A stretch of 64,000 nucleotides of DNA from Corbicula japonica. Lineage: Eukaryota > Mollusca > Bivalvia > Venerida > Cyrenidae. Every line of letters begins with the position of its first letter. The stretch's first letter is position 1. The DNA is taken from positions 9,012,991-9,076,990 of the forward strand of contig JAZAYU010000015.1 of assembly GCA_038501625.1 (NCBI GenBank), given 5' to 3'. The position numbers were made by a program, and so were the translations under genes. The notes beneath the pieces are model-generated. The model was not told the DNA's origin and made no database searches. It saw nothing but the letters and a program-made list of their open reading frames with translations. Below are positions 21,988 through 34,128 of this stretch, in pieces.

Positions 21988-23278
21988 CGTTTATTTGTAA
22001 ACTACAAAACTGTTGCAAGTCTGAAGTATTTGAAATAGCGATTCTCTCGGCAGTTTATATTGCAATTTTCGATAGCGACACAAGGCGGACATCCTGGTTT
22101 TACGATTGTTTTGGGACCGTTCCTTCGATTTTTGAACTCACAGAGGTCTTCTAGAAGGTGTGACATGAGCACTCAATGACAGAACAGGATTGTTTATGTC
22201 TGGCTTGCCGAACCATTTCATTAAACATTCGGAGTTTTCTTTTTTAATAATAAACTATTTTAATGTTGAAATTTTTGTTTTCTTCATTTTTATTTTTGCA
22301 ACTGCTATGATGGTGGTCGTGCTGCTGCAGCTGCTGCTGCTGATGATGATGAAAATTACAACAAATTCCATATCAAAACGCTTACCATAAATAAAGCTGA
22401 GAATAAACTGATATCAAGATTGAAGTGAAGAAGTTGTTAAATATACGTTCTTCGTCGGCATGATAGGTTCTCAACTATTTTTTTTTGTAAATTGTCGTAA
22501 TTGACTTTGAACTGAAAACAAATGTAGGCGGACTTTTTTCTAATCTGTTTTTAGAATAGTTAAATATTGTAGTTGTTTCGATCCTAATTACATGTAAACC
22601 TGTTTCAAAATCAATTGAAAAAAAGATCAAAGAACAAAATGATCCATATACAGATTTAGTTTAGAAAATTTGGCTATTGTGTACACATAGTGCTCGCGGC
22701 AGCGTACCATTGATCAGTTCCTCGTTATTAAAAAGAATAAAATCAAAGTGTGTTATAGTGTGCAATAATCAGTGTTAAGATTATGTTAATGTGATAATAA
22801 TCTGTACTTTTTTAACACTTTCTAAAATCCCGAAGATTTTGCTTGTAAATACGGAGATTTGGAGAAATGCCTTTCAGTTAAAATCCAGAGATGTTGTATA
22901 TCAACCGGAGATTAGATGGGCCTGTAATTTGTACATTCATGTACACGATATAAATGATTTTTTACGAAATAAGGATTTGTATATCTAAGGAAAGTATCTT
23001 GAACTGCAAATATTCATATCAAAATATGTAACCCTTCTTATTTATCGCGATTAATTATGTTGTTCACTAATGCAAACACACACGTCAGGTGTTTCCTCTA
23101 AATTAACACCCATGTACCTTATAATAGCGAGTGCATGACGAAATCCCTTTCGGACAAAATCTCTTTCGCTGTATTTTGTATAGGTGGCCACTATATATAC
23201 AATAAAAGTGCAAAGGAAGACACTATATATACAATATAAGTCTGTTTTCTTGAAATCAGAATAACTATAATAGTATAG
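21988..23278. other. upstream flank of Cys-rich copy 2
   Basis: This contains the TATA-like motif (22054-22061 on the minus strand), short CTGCTG/GATGAT runs near 22,320-22,350, and paralogous flank sequence shared with units 1, 3 and 4. Two short copies of a 'gtggacactatatatac' tandem lie at 23,176-23,245. No gene is seen. Confidence 0.45.
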
Positions 23279-23493
23279 TCGTCAAATCGTCCAAAAGTGG
23301 AAGTGATCTCCTGATCAACTCTTGTGAGGGCGGCAATCTAAAGAGGAGTGGTTACATGTATGAAATTTGTGAACTGTTACCATTTGTTAACCCGGAGGCA
23401 AAATACACTGCGCGAGAAGGGCTGATAGCGTTATCATCCGATGAACTACACCAGGGGAACCCGGAAAAGGAATGCAAAATGCACATCGGTTAA
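23279..23493 (+). pseudogene. worn copy of the conserved 71-codon ORF
   Basis: The second half is close to 44104-44224 (GAGGCAAAATACAC, GATGAACTACACCAGGGGAA), but the first half has indels and stops. Product not recognised. Confidence 0.35.
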
Positions 23494-23789
23494 AATTTTC
23501 ATTTGGATTGTTTTTTTTTTCAGACAAACCAAGGACACGCGGTTTTATTTGGTTTCGAACAATCGCATAAATAATTTAACAAGTGTCTTTCTTACAAACG
23601 TAAAAATCATCATTATTTTTTCATTTTAACTGCTGGAAGTAGAATAAAAATTCTAACACATTTGAAGCATTACGAATTTTAATATATGTCTGTAACATTT
23701 CGAACACTCAGTGCAAGTTAGCTTACTTCTATTATTAAGGAATATTACTTTCAGCAAATGGCACAGATTAGAACACACGTCAGTAATAA

Positions 23790-24345
23790 TTGTTGATTAT
23801 TACTTTGAAAACACAGCTCAAAGAATGCTCGCTGCCGCTCTCGTTGATAAACTTTGAGCACACAGCACAATTAAGCTTACTGCAGCTATAGTTCATTATA
23901 ACTTTGAGCAGAGAAAACAAGTGAGCCCACGGCCACTTTATATCGATGATTTTTATTTTGAACACAAAGCACAAGTAAGCCCACACAATACAAATGATAT
24001 TGCACCTTCTGGGGAGCGAACACGTACGGCGACAGCGCCTAGCCATGCAACACCATTTACGCTTCCTATTGAGCTAACCGGGGCAACCCAAAACAGGTTG
24101 ATCGGATAACCCAGAAAAACGTTATCATCACTGCACAACACCGTAAACCGAAAATTAATTGATAATTGAACTGACACTTTATACGGGGAGACTTTTTACG
24201 GCCGTCACACTGCACAATTGGAGTTACTCTGAACTCCGATGATATTGCCCCTTCTGGAAAGCGAATCCGAACGGCGACAGCGCATAGACATGCAATTCCA
24301 GTAACACAGCCTATTGTGAGCTAATATGTACAACCCCAAATATGT
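23790..24345 (-). repeat. degenerate C4-like 3' ends followed by a pair of tRNA-like SINEs
   Basis: ACTTTGAGCACACAGCACAA-type words at 23,800-23,980 are old copies of the C4-like terminal codons. tRNA-like members follow at about 24000-24100 and 24235-24345, with A-box-like TTAGCTCAATAGG and B-box-like GTGTTCGCTCCCC on the minus strand. The layout matches 13083-13635 and 44960-45510. Confidence 0.5.
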
Positions 24346-24439
24346 TGATCGGATAACTCTGAAAAACTAATCACCACTGCCTGACATCGGAAACCGATTG
24401 TAAGAAGTAAAGTAAGCACACGGCCGCAATCATTTATTA

Positions 24440-25992
24440 TTACTTTGAACACACAGCGCAAGTAAGCTCACGGCCATTCACATACGGTGGACACCTGAGT
24501 GAACCACACCTTGCCTCTATAAAATAGAACAGCTTTCCGTTTTTATCATCGCTTCCTCCTGCCATTGTCTCTGGTTCGCCATCAAGGCAGACGAAGTCCG
24601 AGGCATAATGGCTGTCATGGCCGCCAGTAAGATAACCATTATACTCCAATGTCCATCCGTCATAACACTGGTTTCGAGCGGGAATCATCATAACGCTGTT
24701 TCGTCTTGTAAAACAAACGCAGCAAGGCACATCATCATTGTATAGTGACTTTTTAAAGAAATTGTTCATGTTTCTGCTGTGTAGTTCGTATTCAGCCCCG
24801 TAGACCGTACCTGCCACTTGTTCCCCATCTTCATACACACTCCACAAAGGATCTTCGGGCAGACATAGGTAGCTAGAGGCAGCTCCCTTGTTGTTGTAGT
24901 GTGACCCTCCGACGTAACCTTTATACACTAGCTCCGTCATATTCCCAGGACACGTTGTCCTTCCCCATCTAATATATGTTGCGCCTGTTTCATCCATTGA
25001 CTTGTGTGGGATATTTGCTCTATTCTGCAAGATTTCTTGCCATTTTGATTTTTCATCTGTAAAACAGACAATCTAAATTTGCTACGATAAGGTATAATGT
25101 TTTATATAACAGCCGATGTAAATTTTAACGCTTCACCCTTATACATTGCACATAATTGTTTGTCTAGTTTTTGAGGTATTTAGATATAAGGCGTGTATAC
25201 ATTTAACTGAGCCCGAGAATGCGCAGATCAAATGTTTAAAGACGTTTGTAATTTGAATCGGAGAAAACTCAAAATCAAATATTATTTATACGTGTTTTTT
25301 TCTTTTCTATTAAAAATATACAAATGTGTAATGTTAGCTTCAATTGAATTAGAAAATTATTTTTCTTTTCATTTATTTACAAAGTTTTTAATAATGTTAA
25401 AATTCATTAATATTCATTAATATTCATTACAGTATATGCAACTAGTGATATTTTCGCGGTTGAACTACCGGCCAAACAGATTGAAAGCATGAACATTTTT
25501 AATAGATAATCCTTACGTAACTCTGCTTTTAAAATTCTTAATTTTTTTCTAAACCATGGTCCATATTCATGACAAATAAGCAAGCTCAGATAAATTAATT
25601 TTACGCTTTCGATTTTGGCAGAAGAATACACATGATAAATACTAGTACCCAAATCGTTTTAGCATTTGTTGTTCAAAACTATTTTTTTTTGAAAATTCAA
25701 AGATAATCATGTTCAGTTATTTTCTGTCAAATATAAGTAAGGTTAGTATTTTTTTTACTTACTTAAAAAAGAAATGGTTACCATCAAGACTCTTTTCCAA
25801 AGTCCGAATCTTGCTGATTTGTTCCTCAATCTTTTCTTTCATTTTGTTCTGTTCCATCTCCAACATTAACATTTTCTGTAGCATTTTATGATCGTAGTCG
25901 AAACGTGATGTACAAACTGGTTCATTGTCACTTAAAGATAAAACCGGTTTTTGAACAATACTTATTACTAAGAACAGATTTACTGCATGCAT
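24440..25992 (-). CDS. short-chain collagen C4-like secreted protein, copy 3
   Basis: Exons 25782-25992 and 24440-25056 on the minus strand give 275 residues with a 725-bp phase-1 intron. The signal peptide (MHAVNLFLVIS), coiled coil, NMT sequon and the full C-terminal domain ending TCAVCSK are intact. Exon 2 begins DEKSKWQEILQNRANI, with W and R changes against copies 1 and 2, so the linker is freer to vary than the domain. The upstream stretch that forms an extended open frame before the acceptor in copies 1 and 2 has stops here, which supports the splice acceptor at 25057 as the true exon start. Confidence 0.82.
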
Positions 25993-26738
25993 CTTGCGTC
26001 GGTATAAAACGATATCTAGTGTTTAAATGAATATCCAACTGTAAGTCGCCTGGATATATTTGCAGGAATACATATGTTTTTGGTTAAACGTATTTTCTAA
26101 GATTTTAATCTCTTTTTTTCACAGTTGTTTCTGATGATAAAGCATATGGAGTTTGTTTTACCCGTGGGAAATTTAAGCAGAAGGAATGCATAATTTGTTG
26201 TTTATTAAAAAAGGCATTCATTGCTTTGTACTGTTAACAAAGAAGTCTTTGCTTAAGGAAAATTAACAAAATTTTATTTACATATTATTCATTTTATTAT
26301 TTTAATTCATGACTTTTAGCATTGTGTCGCATTTCAGTGTTTTAATACATCCCATAGAAATATTTCTAAACTGGGTTAGTGTTGCTTGATGCTGTATTGT
26401 TACAAAATGTTTAAATCACTTGTGTTAGTTATGTAAATTGTAAAAAGGTGCATGGTAACTATCAGAATTAAAGTATGACCGATTGTTTTCAGATATCGAC
26501 ATTTTATATATAAACTTTAGTCATGTCTAGCCGACTACTAGCAATATTTACCTAACTGTGAAATGTGCCACAGCAAGCTGTATTTTAGGACTACTTATGT
26601 TGTCTCATTGTGTAGAAAGACTATCACTACAATTTAAAAATTATATAATATACTGAGCCAAAATAACTTGACAAAATGACGTGGGAAACTCCTATCACAT
26701 TAATGATTTTTAATGTAAGATCATAAAATTAAACCTAT

Positions 26739-26843
26739 AGACCAGTCTCAAATCTCAAGCATCTGATTGGCTAAAATGTGGCTAAAATGGAGACTAGTAT
26801 CCATTTCAACCAATCAGATGCTTGAGATTTGAGACTAGTCTCC
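26739..26843. repeat. palindromic CCAAT element, copy 3
   Basis: The same arms as in the other copies; the centre is enlarged by a GGCTAAAATG duplication. Confidence 0.6.
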
Positions 26844-27453
26844 CAACCTAGAGGAATGATCACCAATATGTTTATTAGGGAAGTTTTCGGTTCAGAATCT
26901 ATCGGTTTAAAAAAAAACAACAAAAAAAAAACAACAACAAAAAACCGAGTTACTTTTTGGTTGTGGGAAAAAAATAAGAGTTGGATTTTATACGTTCTTT
27001 AACCAGGGAGGTAATGTGCAAATAAAGGATATTTAAGTAACTGTATCTTATTTCTTTTCATGAGGGGACTTAAACTATGTGTTTTTCTTTCTGTACATGC
27101 CATTAACTTCAAATGTGACGGTGAAAAGATCTGTTTGAGACTTTGTAACAATATTCGATCTGATCATTATTTAGAAAAGAGGAGATAACCTTGACCTCTG
27201 TGAAAAAAACAACAACATCTTTTCGCTTCATCAAATGTTCTCATATGTGCAAATACCACAATTTGATAAAGGATAAAATAGATCTACAGCATCATTGAAC
27301 AAAATTGTTGAATTTAATAATGCAAGTTTCTTTTTTTGTTTAGTATATTTATCAAACACGAATTAGTCACTTCGGTGTATTCAGGTAACAAGTATAAAAG
27401 ACCGGTCAGATGTGATAGCAATCGAACCAGTTGAAGTAATTGTTGCTCGAATC

Positions 27454-27461
27454 TATATATA
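27454..27461 (+). promoter_or_regulatory. TATA box upstream of ZIP copy 3
   Basis: TATATATA in CGAATCTATATATAGC, shared with copy 4. It lies about 130 bp before the start codon. Confidence 0.45.
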
Positions 27462-27589
27462 GCTTGTCAGGGTCGCTCGTATCTATATATATTTCTTAAA
27501 TCTAATTAAACATTAATTTTTTAGTTTGCTTTCCCAACGGATGATTTCACATTTAAATTTGCTTTCCCAGCAGGTGATTTCACTTCATT

Positions 27590-29171
27590 ATGACGATGTC
27601 TACAGCCAAAATATCGTCACTGGGCAGATTGCGTGTGATGTTGTTAAGTTCGGGACTCTTGCTGCCGATTTTGATATTGCGCAATTTAAAGAAATATTGC
27701 TCGGGAAATATGTTTAGGAAAATCATCAGCATTATGAACTGTGTATCCGGCGGTGTCTTCCTTGCAACATGCCTGCTCGGTCTACTTCCGGAAGGACGTG
27801 AGCAAGTAAAGGGTATTGAAAACTGTTCAAGACTAACCGCTCACTGACCTGGTGGGTGGGATAGGATTTTTGGTCATACTGCTTGTAGAAAGTTTTGCAA
27901 TGTCTTACTACCATCGACATGCAGCCGGAAAACCAAAACCACCAACCCAACTGAAAGCGCGGATATTATAAGTAAAATCGCAGTATTAAAGAGCATACGT
28001 TTGAAAATGAGGTCGCTGTGCTACCATGCTAAAATATGGTTGCTATCTCAAATGTTGATGTTCTTTTATTTAAGTAAAAATTCTATCTTTTTTAATTTTA
28101 ATATTCATTGTGTTACTTAATTTTGAAGTTTATTGTCATAATCAGTTTGATACTTAGTTGCATAATTAACATCTATAATTCAGCGTAAGCAGTTTGACAA
28201 TTTTATTGCTGATAAGATGTAGCTATCCTTATAGTTGTCACGGTTACGATTGCCCGAGGCAGGTAACTTATCGTAAATTTTAGGGATTTTATAACTATAT
28301 CAAGACATTCTTCTTTTAACTCTTCTACAAGAAACATCTCAATTTTATACAAGAGCGAAGGAATACCGCTCATAAATAAGGATTACCTTAACTGCAATTT
28401 TATTAAGAGTGTTTTATATTTGACATTAATTTGCAAGTGAAAACCTTGCACAGGATTACCTGAAACAAATATTGTGAACATAACTTTATTGTTATTTGAT
28501 ATTATTAATAATTAAACTGAAAGAAAGAAATAAATACAGAAACTTTACATGTGTTCTTTACTGCCGACGGCAACCCGACGAATTGAAACCGGTTATAGCT
28601 GAGCACAGTTTCCGGAATGATGTTAATCAGTTTAGTGTAAAACACGTGAATAAATCGGATTCTAACAATGAACATTCTCAACAATGTGTTGCAGACAAGG
28701 TTTATGCAAACGGAAAAATGAATTTACGTAATATGATGCTGATAATGGCTTTGTCGATTCATATGGTCTTTGAAGGACTTGAACTTGGAGCTTTTAAAAC
28801 GGACACTGCTGTCTGGACTTTACTGCTAGCTTTGGGCATTCACAAAGTTTTGATTTTCTTCTCAACGGGACTGATCTTTTATGAAAGCTCGACATTTAAA
28901 AAGTAGTCATAGCAATGGTTTTATGTCATTGGTATCGCCGATAGGTGTCGCTATAGGTATAGTGATGAGTTCGCAGGAAACTAGTGTTGCCATAGTTACG
29001 GCCTCTGCTAAATTGCAAGCGATTGCAAAAGGAACATTTCTAGATGTGATTTTCTTTGAAATACTTTGGAAGCAGTTTCTAACAAACGATGACTACAGAA
29101 TTTCAAAATCGATTGCGACAATATTAGGATTTACTGTACTAGCTGTTTTAAAATACGCGGTTCCGGAGTAA
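27590..29171 (+). pseudogene. ZIP-family metal transporter, copy 3, frameshifted and split by an insertion
   Basis: It starts at MTMSTAKISSLGR and runs through TM1 and TM2 (GGVFLATCLLGLLPEG). An 11-bp net deletion near 27808 (CAAGTAAAGGGTATTG) then shifts the frame to a stop at 27845. A block at 28018-28600 splits the loop between TM3 and TM4. The second half resumes at AEHSFRND (about 28600), with TM4 (HMVFEGLELG) and TM5 (HKVLIFFSTGL). A one-base loss in an A run at 28,900 and a further small loss near 28,915 break it again. It ends KYAVPE and stop at 29169-29171. Confidence 0.75.
28018..28600. mobile_element. 583-bp insertion within ZIP copy 3
   Basis: The other copies read GAGGTCGCTGAGCACAG without a break. 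Here GAGGTCGCT is followed by unrelated AT-rich DNA that ends TTATA|GCTGAGCACAG, leaving GCT on both sides. No reading frame, tail or inverted repeat is recognised. It begins GT and ends AG, but removing it as an intron would leave two extra bases. Confidence 0.5.
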
Positions 29172-30369
29172 GGCATTGTTGTAAAATTCTCTTTTCCGCA
29201 GTAATGCATGTTTGTATCTTTTATAATTACTCTAAAACGATTGTAAACAATATCTAGCTTTTTCCACTGTGCAGCGATTTTCCTGATTCTCATCTAATTT
29301 TGTATAAAAGAGATGATGAAAACTGCAGGTTTAAGATCTGAAATGAGTAGTTCTTATAAAAGGCTGACGATGTTGAATAAACTAGATAGATTTTCCACAT
29401 TGTTGGATAAAAGGCACCCGTAGGATCTGAAAATAAGGTTCTTTTGTTGTACAAACTTTGCTGTGACCGCGAACCTGTTTATGATATAGACAACAGTGGT
29501 TCTTCATGCGGTATTTGAGGATGATGACAACCGAACACTCTCTTACACTATCGGTTCATTACATTCTCCTCTGTTATAGGCTGGGAATACGTTCAAATAC
29601 TTTTACTTTAACTCAAAAAATAGTTCACCAATTACATTTAAAGTTGCTTGGGTTTCGTTGGTTTGAATGAAAGATAGTGAAGATATCTGTTATTTGTTTA
29701 TCCACAAGCTTTCATGTTCATAATTATGACTGTATAAAGTAAGGCTTTCGAATTATGTCAAAAGTCTTGACATTGAGCATTTCGCAGGGATGTAAAGTGA
29801 GTGTAAGGAACGACAACTCTGCGAAGGAGATTGGATAATAGAATTGAAACATTTTGATTGGTGTGAAGAGCATCAAACAGTAAATTCACCATGTTTTACA
29901 TTCAATATAAATAGTGTAATTACACTACTCAAAATTTGATAAGGCCACTTTTGTCGGCTGTAATAGTTTAGGTTTACATTTTGAACAGTGTATGATACAT
30001 TGGGTATTGTTTGTTTTTTTTTATTTAAGGAAACCGATGAATTAGTCATCTGAAATGAATAATTAAACTGACACATGAGTGTAAAATTATCTATGCAGAA
30101 AAAAATTACTGACAAATTGATTAAATTTTGAATAGTATATTATATAACCTTAATTTGATTGAAAACTTCAATACCGCTGAAACGGTGTAGATTTCTGCGA
30201 GTCATACTTAGACTCTGATATTTGTAGTTTTTTGTTTATTGTAATCGCATAATTTTAAACAGAATTCAATATTAACTATAAATAGCATATACTTAAGATT
30301 TTTTCTATGAAATTTTATTCAATATACTACAAACAATTACAATATTTAAAGACACTGGTCGTCTCTTGT
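29172..30369. other. spacer between ZIP copy 3 and Cys-rich copy 3
   Basis: The paralogous spacer contains about 320 bp (about 29,522-29,842) absent from units 1 and 2. No gene is seen. AATAAA for the Cys-rich gene is at 30314-30319 on the minus strand. Confidence 0.45.
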
Positions 30370-31824
30370 TTATCCTGAAATCAGAAAATAAAGATTGAAT
30401 GTCATATAGTAAATGATATTTTTCCTTCCCTCAACTTTCATTTTATAAAAAGGTGTCCTACCATCACATCTTTTTACCTCTTCATTTTACGAAAAGGGAG
30501 ACAACAATAACCTTCTTTTTACCCTTTTATTTACCAAAAGAGGGTCCTTCCCCCATCCCTTTTATTGAAAAAAAACAACAACAACAGGTCCTAGAAAGGT
30601 CCTGCCCTCATCTCTTTTTTACCCCTCTATTTTACCTAAATGGTGTCCTACCACCAGCACCTCTTTTCCCCCCTTTTTTTACCAAAAAATATCCTACCCT
30701 AACCCCTTTATTTAACAAAATATTGGTTACACACAACAAATTATTTTACCAAATAAGGTTTCATATAAATCTTAAACACGCTTTTTTGAAGTATAATAAG
30801 AGCTATTGAGTAATATTCTATGATATATCATCACGTTAAGATATTTATCATTTTCTAACTAATTGTTCACGTACTCACCTAAAACAGAAAGGCAATGGCA
30901 AAATCCTTCATCACACGATGATAGCTGTTGTAATGTACAAACATCATAATAACAATCTGAAGCCGTAATACACTCGTGCTCGTAATGACAGTGGCACTCG
31001 CCGCTGTGACAATGTATGTCCTGTCCGACGGCACAAACCACACCGCTGCAGTCACTCTCTGTTGTACAGCTGCGTACGGCCACAACTGAGAAAATATCAT
31101 ACTATAAACTGTGACCTACAGCACTGCACTAACTAAATTATTGAATTACAATAAATAAGTTCCGAAAAAAACATAATGAATATTCAGTGTACTAAAATGG
31201 ACTTTACTAAACCATTTGTTAGATTGTCGCATATTATTTGTTCGATAAAACAACTATTTCAATTGCATTTTCGACAGTATTCGGTGTTTAGACCACCACT
31301 TTGGGGCTGAAATAAGGCCCCATTCCCAATTGATAAAAAAACATATTTTTCTTTATAAAGTTTAAATCCTCTATTTGCCAGCTGAGGAAAAAATAAAATG
31401 AGAACATTCAAAACATCTGAATACTAACTCAGTCAAAGTATTTTTTTTTAAAAAGCAAAGTTTTAGTATAAAAAGAAAATCAAATTTTATCCGTCATTTT
31501 TTAATATGTAGGAAAGTAAGATTTCCCAAAATGAATAAGATATATACAACAAAATTTTCTCAATCCAACCAGACCACAGGCCTCATCCCAGAAATATACA
31601 GCTTATATCTATCTTTCCATTTAGAATTTATAAAAAAAGAAAATTGTATATACAAGTGTCGTGTTTCCGATAAGAAAACATTTTGTTTATTAAAATAGGG
31701 ATTAAGTTCATAATAGTAAAAATAAAAACAATATTTTTGTAACAATCTTATTACTATTAAACACAAAATAAGATACAAACTTACCGCAAACAGCAGCAAA
31801 AGTTATGCAGAAAATAATTTTCAT
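30370..31824 (-). CDS. secreted Cys/His-rich peptide, copy 3
   Basis: Exons on the minus strand are 31785-31824 (MKIIFCITFAAVC), 30879-31085 and 30370-30374 (end of a Gly codon plus stop), phase 1 throughout, 83 residues. Two complete six-Cys modules with the His-rich HCHSGECHCH centre. Against copy 2 the differences are few (S for P in QLSSCDEG, S for G in TESDC). A TATA box TATATAAA is at 31882-31889 and AATAAA at 30314-30319. Intron 2 includes degenerate 'ttttaccaaaa' tandem units (about 30,430-30,740). Confidence 0.78.
30430..30740. repeat. degenerate 'CCTTTATTTTACCAAAA' tandem repeat, unit 3
   Basis: Units of about 50-60 bp share 'ttttaccaaaa' and 'ggtcctaccc'. Related stretches are at 41,520-41,890 and 49,100-49,340, always in intron 2 of a Cys-rich gene. 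Short versions occur in copies 1 and 2. Confidence 0.45.
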
Positions 31825-31881
31825 CGTGTCTATTATTCTGTTGCAAGACTTAAGTCTTTTAAAAAGCGATTCTCTCGGCAG

Positions 31882-31889
31882 TTTATATA
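31882..31889 (-). promoter_or_regulatory. TATA box of Cys-rich copy 3
   Basis: TATATAAA on the minus strand, followed downstream by the conserved CTGCCGAGAGAATCGC. Confidence 0.55.
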
Positions 31890-32785
31890 GCATTAAAGTC
31901 TTCAAAGTTCCCTTTTCATCTATTTCTATAGGCGGACATCCTGGTAATACGATTGTTTTTGGGGTCGTTCCTTCCACTTTTGAACTCACAGAGGTCTTCT
32001 AGAAGGTGTGACATGGGCGCTAAATTACAGTACAGGATTGTTTGTGTCCGGCTTACCAAAACCGTTTAATGAATAATCCGGAGTTTTCTTTTTAATAATA
32101 AACTATTTAAATGTTGAATTTTTGTTGTCTTCATTTTTGTTGTTGCTATGATGATGGTCGTGCTGCCGCCGATGTTGCTGTTGATGATGAAAAATTCAAT
32201 GTCAACAGGATTACCATAAGTAAAGCTGAGCATAAAATGATATTAAGATTGCATAAAGAAGTTGTTTAATATACGTTCTTCTACGGCATGATATGTCCCC
32301 GACTATTTCTTGTAAATTGCCGTAAATAAATGACTTTGAACCGAAAACAAATGTAGGCGGACTTCTTTCGAATCTGTTTTAAGAATAGTTCATTGTTTTC
32401 TTTTTCGATACTTATTACTTGTAAACCTATTTAAAAATCAAAATGACAAAAGATCAAAGAAAAAAATAATCGATATTTTACAAATTGAGTTTAGAAAATT
32501 TGGCTATTGTGTACAAGACCCGAGGGAGCGTACCATTGATCAGGTTCTCGTAATTAAAAAAAACAACAAAATAAGGGTCCGTTCTAACACCCCAAACCAC
32601 CCCGAATTACCCCAAAATACCCCAAACGATATCCAATATAAGGTTATGATAATTAAATAAGTCCATATGAAATAAGGCCTTGCGAGCTCTAGTATAAAAA
32701 TCAGTGTTAAACTTGTTGCCTCTGTAACCATAATTTAATAATACACATTGAAAATATTTTTTAACTGCCTCAATGATATCAACAG

Positions 32786-34128
32786 CACGGTGCTTCGTAC
32801 AGCCTCAGTACAAGCTGGCGAGTTTCCTTCGGGCCATCCTCATTACCTGGCATAAGAAGGTAGGTGTGCTGTTTTAAACAGATTATGTCGAGTACTATAG
32901 ATTACAGTTTTTGTGTTGCTCTTTTTAAGAAAAGGCAATACATAGGGATGCATATCCATCTGTCAGTCTTTAAGGAAACTAAACATTGGCTGTAACTTTG
33001 GCATTTCTTAACCCTTTCCTCCATATATACGCATTTTTACGCATATGCGACCAGTGTAGATACAGATCTGCCAGCACATTCAAACTTTCATTTTATATTC
33101 TTTATGACAACATGGTCCTGATGATATCATATTCTTTAAGTCTAGGTCACATTTGATGGAGTTATGCCCTTTTTATACTTGGATTTTTTATTCTGATGAA
33201 TTACTAGAGGTTGATATGACTGTTCAGCTGAACTCCCATCTAAATTTACATACTGGAACAATTGTTTTTAAATTTTAATGCATTAGCCACAATCGAGTGT
33301 TTTGCATGGACACAAATGGTTAACATTGACAGCTGAACAGCTTTTTAGCGTTTTTAAAGCAGAGGTTTTGGTTTTGTATTTTTAGAAACAGGAGGAGGTA
33401 AATCCAGGAACTGAGCCATCAGAGATGGAAGGGGAGCAACTGATTACCATGGTGAATAAAGCCGTATCTGCGATCACCACTAGGCAGCAAAGTAAGTGTC
33501 TATTAAAAGGGGAGATAATTCTGTATCTTGTAATAGGGGTTATCTCAATTTATTTTTAAATTAATTAAAATCTAAAACGTGTTTGATTTGTACAAACTTT
33601 CATGTGGTTTTGAATCCTCTTTGGTTACAACTAACCTTTTAGGGTTAGGGTTAGGGTTATATATATTTGGGTTTTATCATATGTGCTACCAGTGAAGATC
33701 CAGATTGGCTGGCACATCCATGTCGTCAGATCTTGGATCTACACTTGTCGCTTCTTCGTCAGAAATAACCCTAAAGAATCTAAGTAAAAATCTAAAGTGA
33801 ACAGTGTAAATCCTGATCAAATGGTTTGCATGTGCCAGCTGATCTGGAACTACACTGTTTATCTATGTAATATAAGTGATTTAAAACTGCAGTTGTATTT
33901 TTAAATTAAATAGATTCAGCAATGAAGATATTTTCTCCATAGGCTGTTGTCAGTTACTGTACTATTCTCCTTTTACTTTTGTTCCTGAATTTCTCAACAC
34001 TTGCTCTGTACATTGCAGATCTGGCTACATTTGAAGGAGCTGAGAGTCGGGTAAACACGCTGGTGGCAGCCGCCAACAGCCATGATAACCTCTGTAGAAT
34101 GGATCCTGCTTGGCATCCGTGGTTGTAG
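32786..34128 (+). CDS. TRRAP: 3'-terminal fragment of TRRAP (last three coding exons, FATC end)
   Basis: Three exons on the + strand: about 32786-32859 (YKLASFLRAILITWHKK, donor GTAGGT), 33386-33491 (KQEEVNPG to TTRQQ, donor GTAAGT) and 34019-34128 (NLATFEGAESRVNTLVAAAN, then DNLCRMDPAWHPWL and TAG). Phases agree: 0 between the first two, 1 between the last two. WHKK-x-QE, the KAV-AI-TR stretch and NLCRMDPAWHPWL at the very C-terminus are typical of TRRAP, the PIKK-family scaffold of SAGA and TIP60 complexes, whose FATC domain ends this way. The first exon could instead start at 32803. Upstream of about 32,575 lies array DNA, so the other exons of this very large gene are absent. It is a partial copy and probably not expressed as a working protein. 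Confidence 0.8.
32925..33245 (+). mobile_element. worn pearl/Helitron-like element in TRRAP intron
   Basis: It shares 'ggcaatacatagg', 'ggctgtaactttg' and 'aggtcacatttgatggagttatgcc' with 10889-11470 and ends with the hairpin GTTCAGCTGAAC followed by TCCCATCTAA. It is interrupted by a palindromic-repeat fragment at 33010-33080. Confidence 0.45.
33640..33862. repeat. short telomere-like run and palindromic MITE-like repeat
   Basis: TTAGGGTTAGGGTTAGGG lies at about 33,641-33,658. It is followed at 33,665-33,862 by a full copy of the palindromic repeat seen at 1571-1770 (GATTGGCTGGCACATCCATG ... TGCATGTGCCAGCTGATCTG). Both lie in the second TRRAP intron. Confidence 0.5.

Larger units (their letters stand above)
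25993..27589. other. spacer between C4-like copy 3 and ZIP copy 3
   Basis: Paralogous to 4402-6036. It holds the palindrome (26739-26843), an A/C-rich run (26,905-26,945), GGTCAGATGTGATAGCAATC near 27,402, and TATATATA at 27454-27461. The 5' leader contains a duplicated TTTGCTTTCCCA word (27,526 and 27,558). No gene is seen. Confidence 0.5.

Noticed and set aside
28018..28600. The ZIP copy 3 insertion as an intron
   Set aside because: It begins GT and ends AG, but splicing would leave two extra bases and shift the frame, and sister copies are intronless here.
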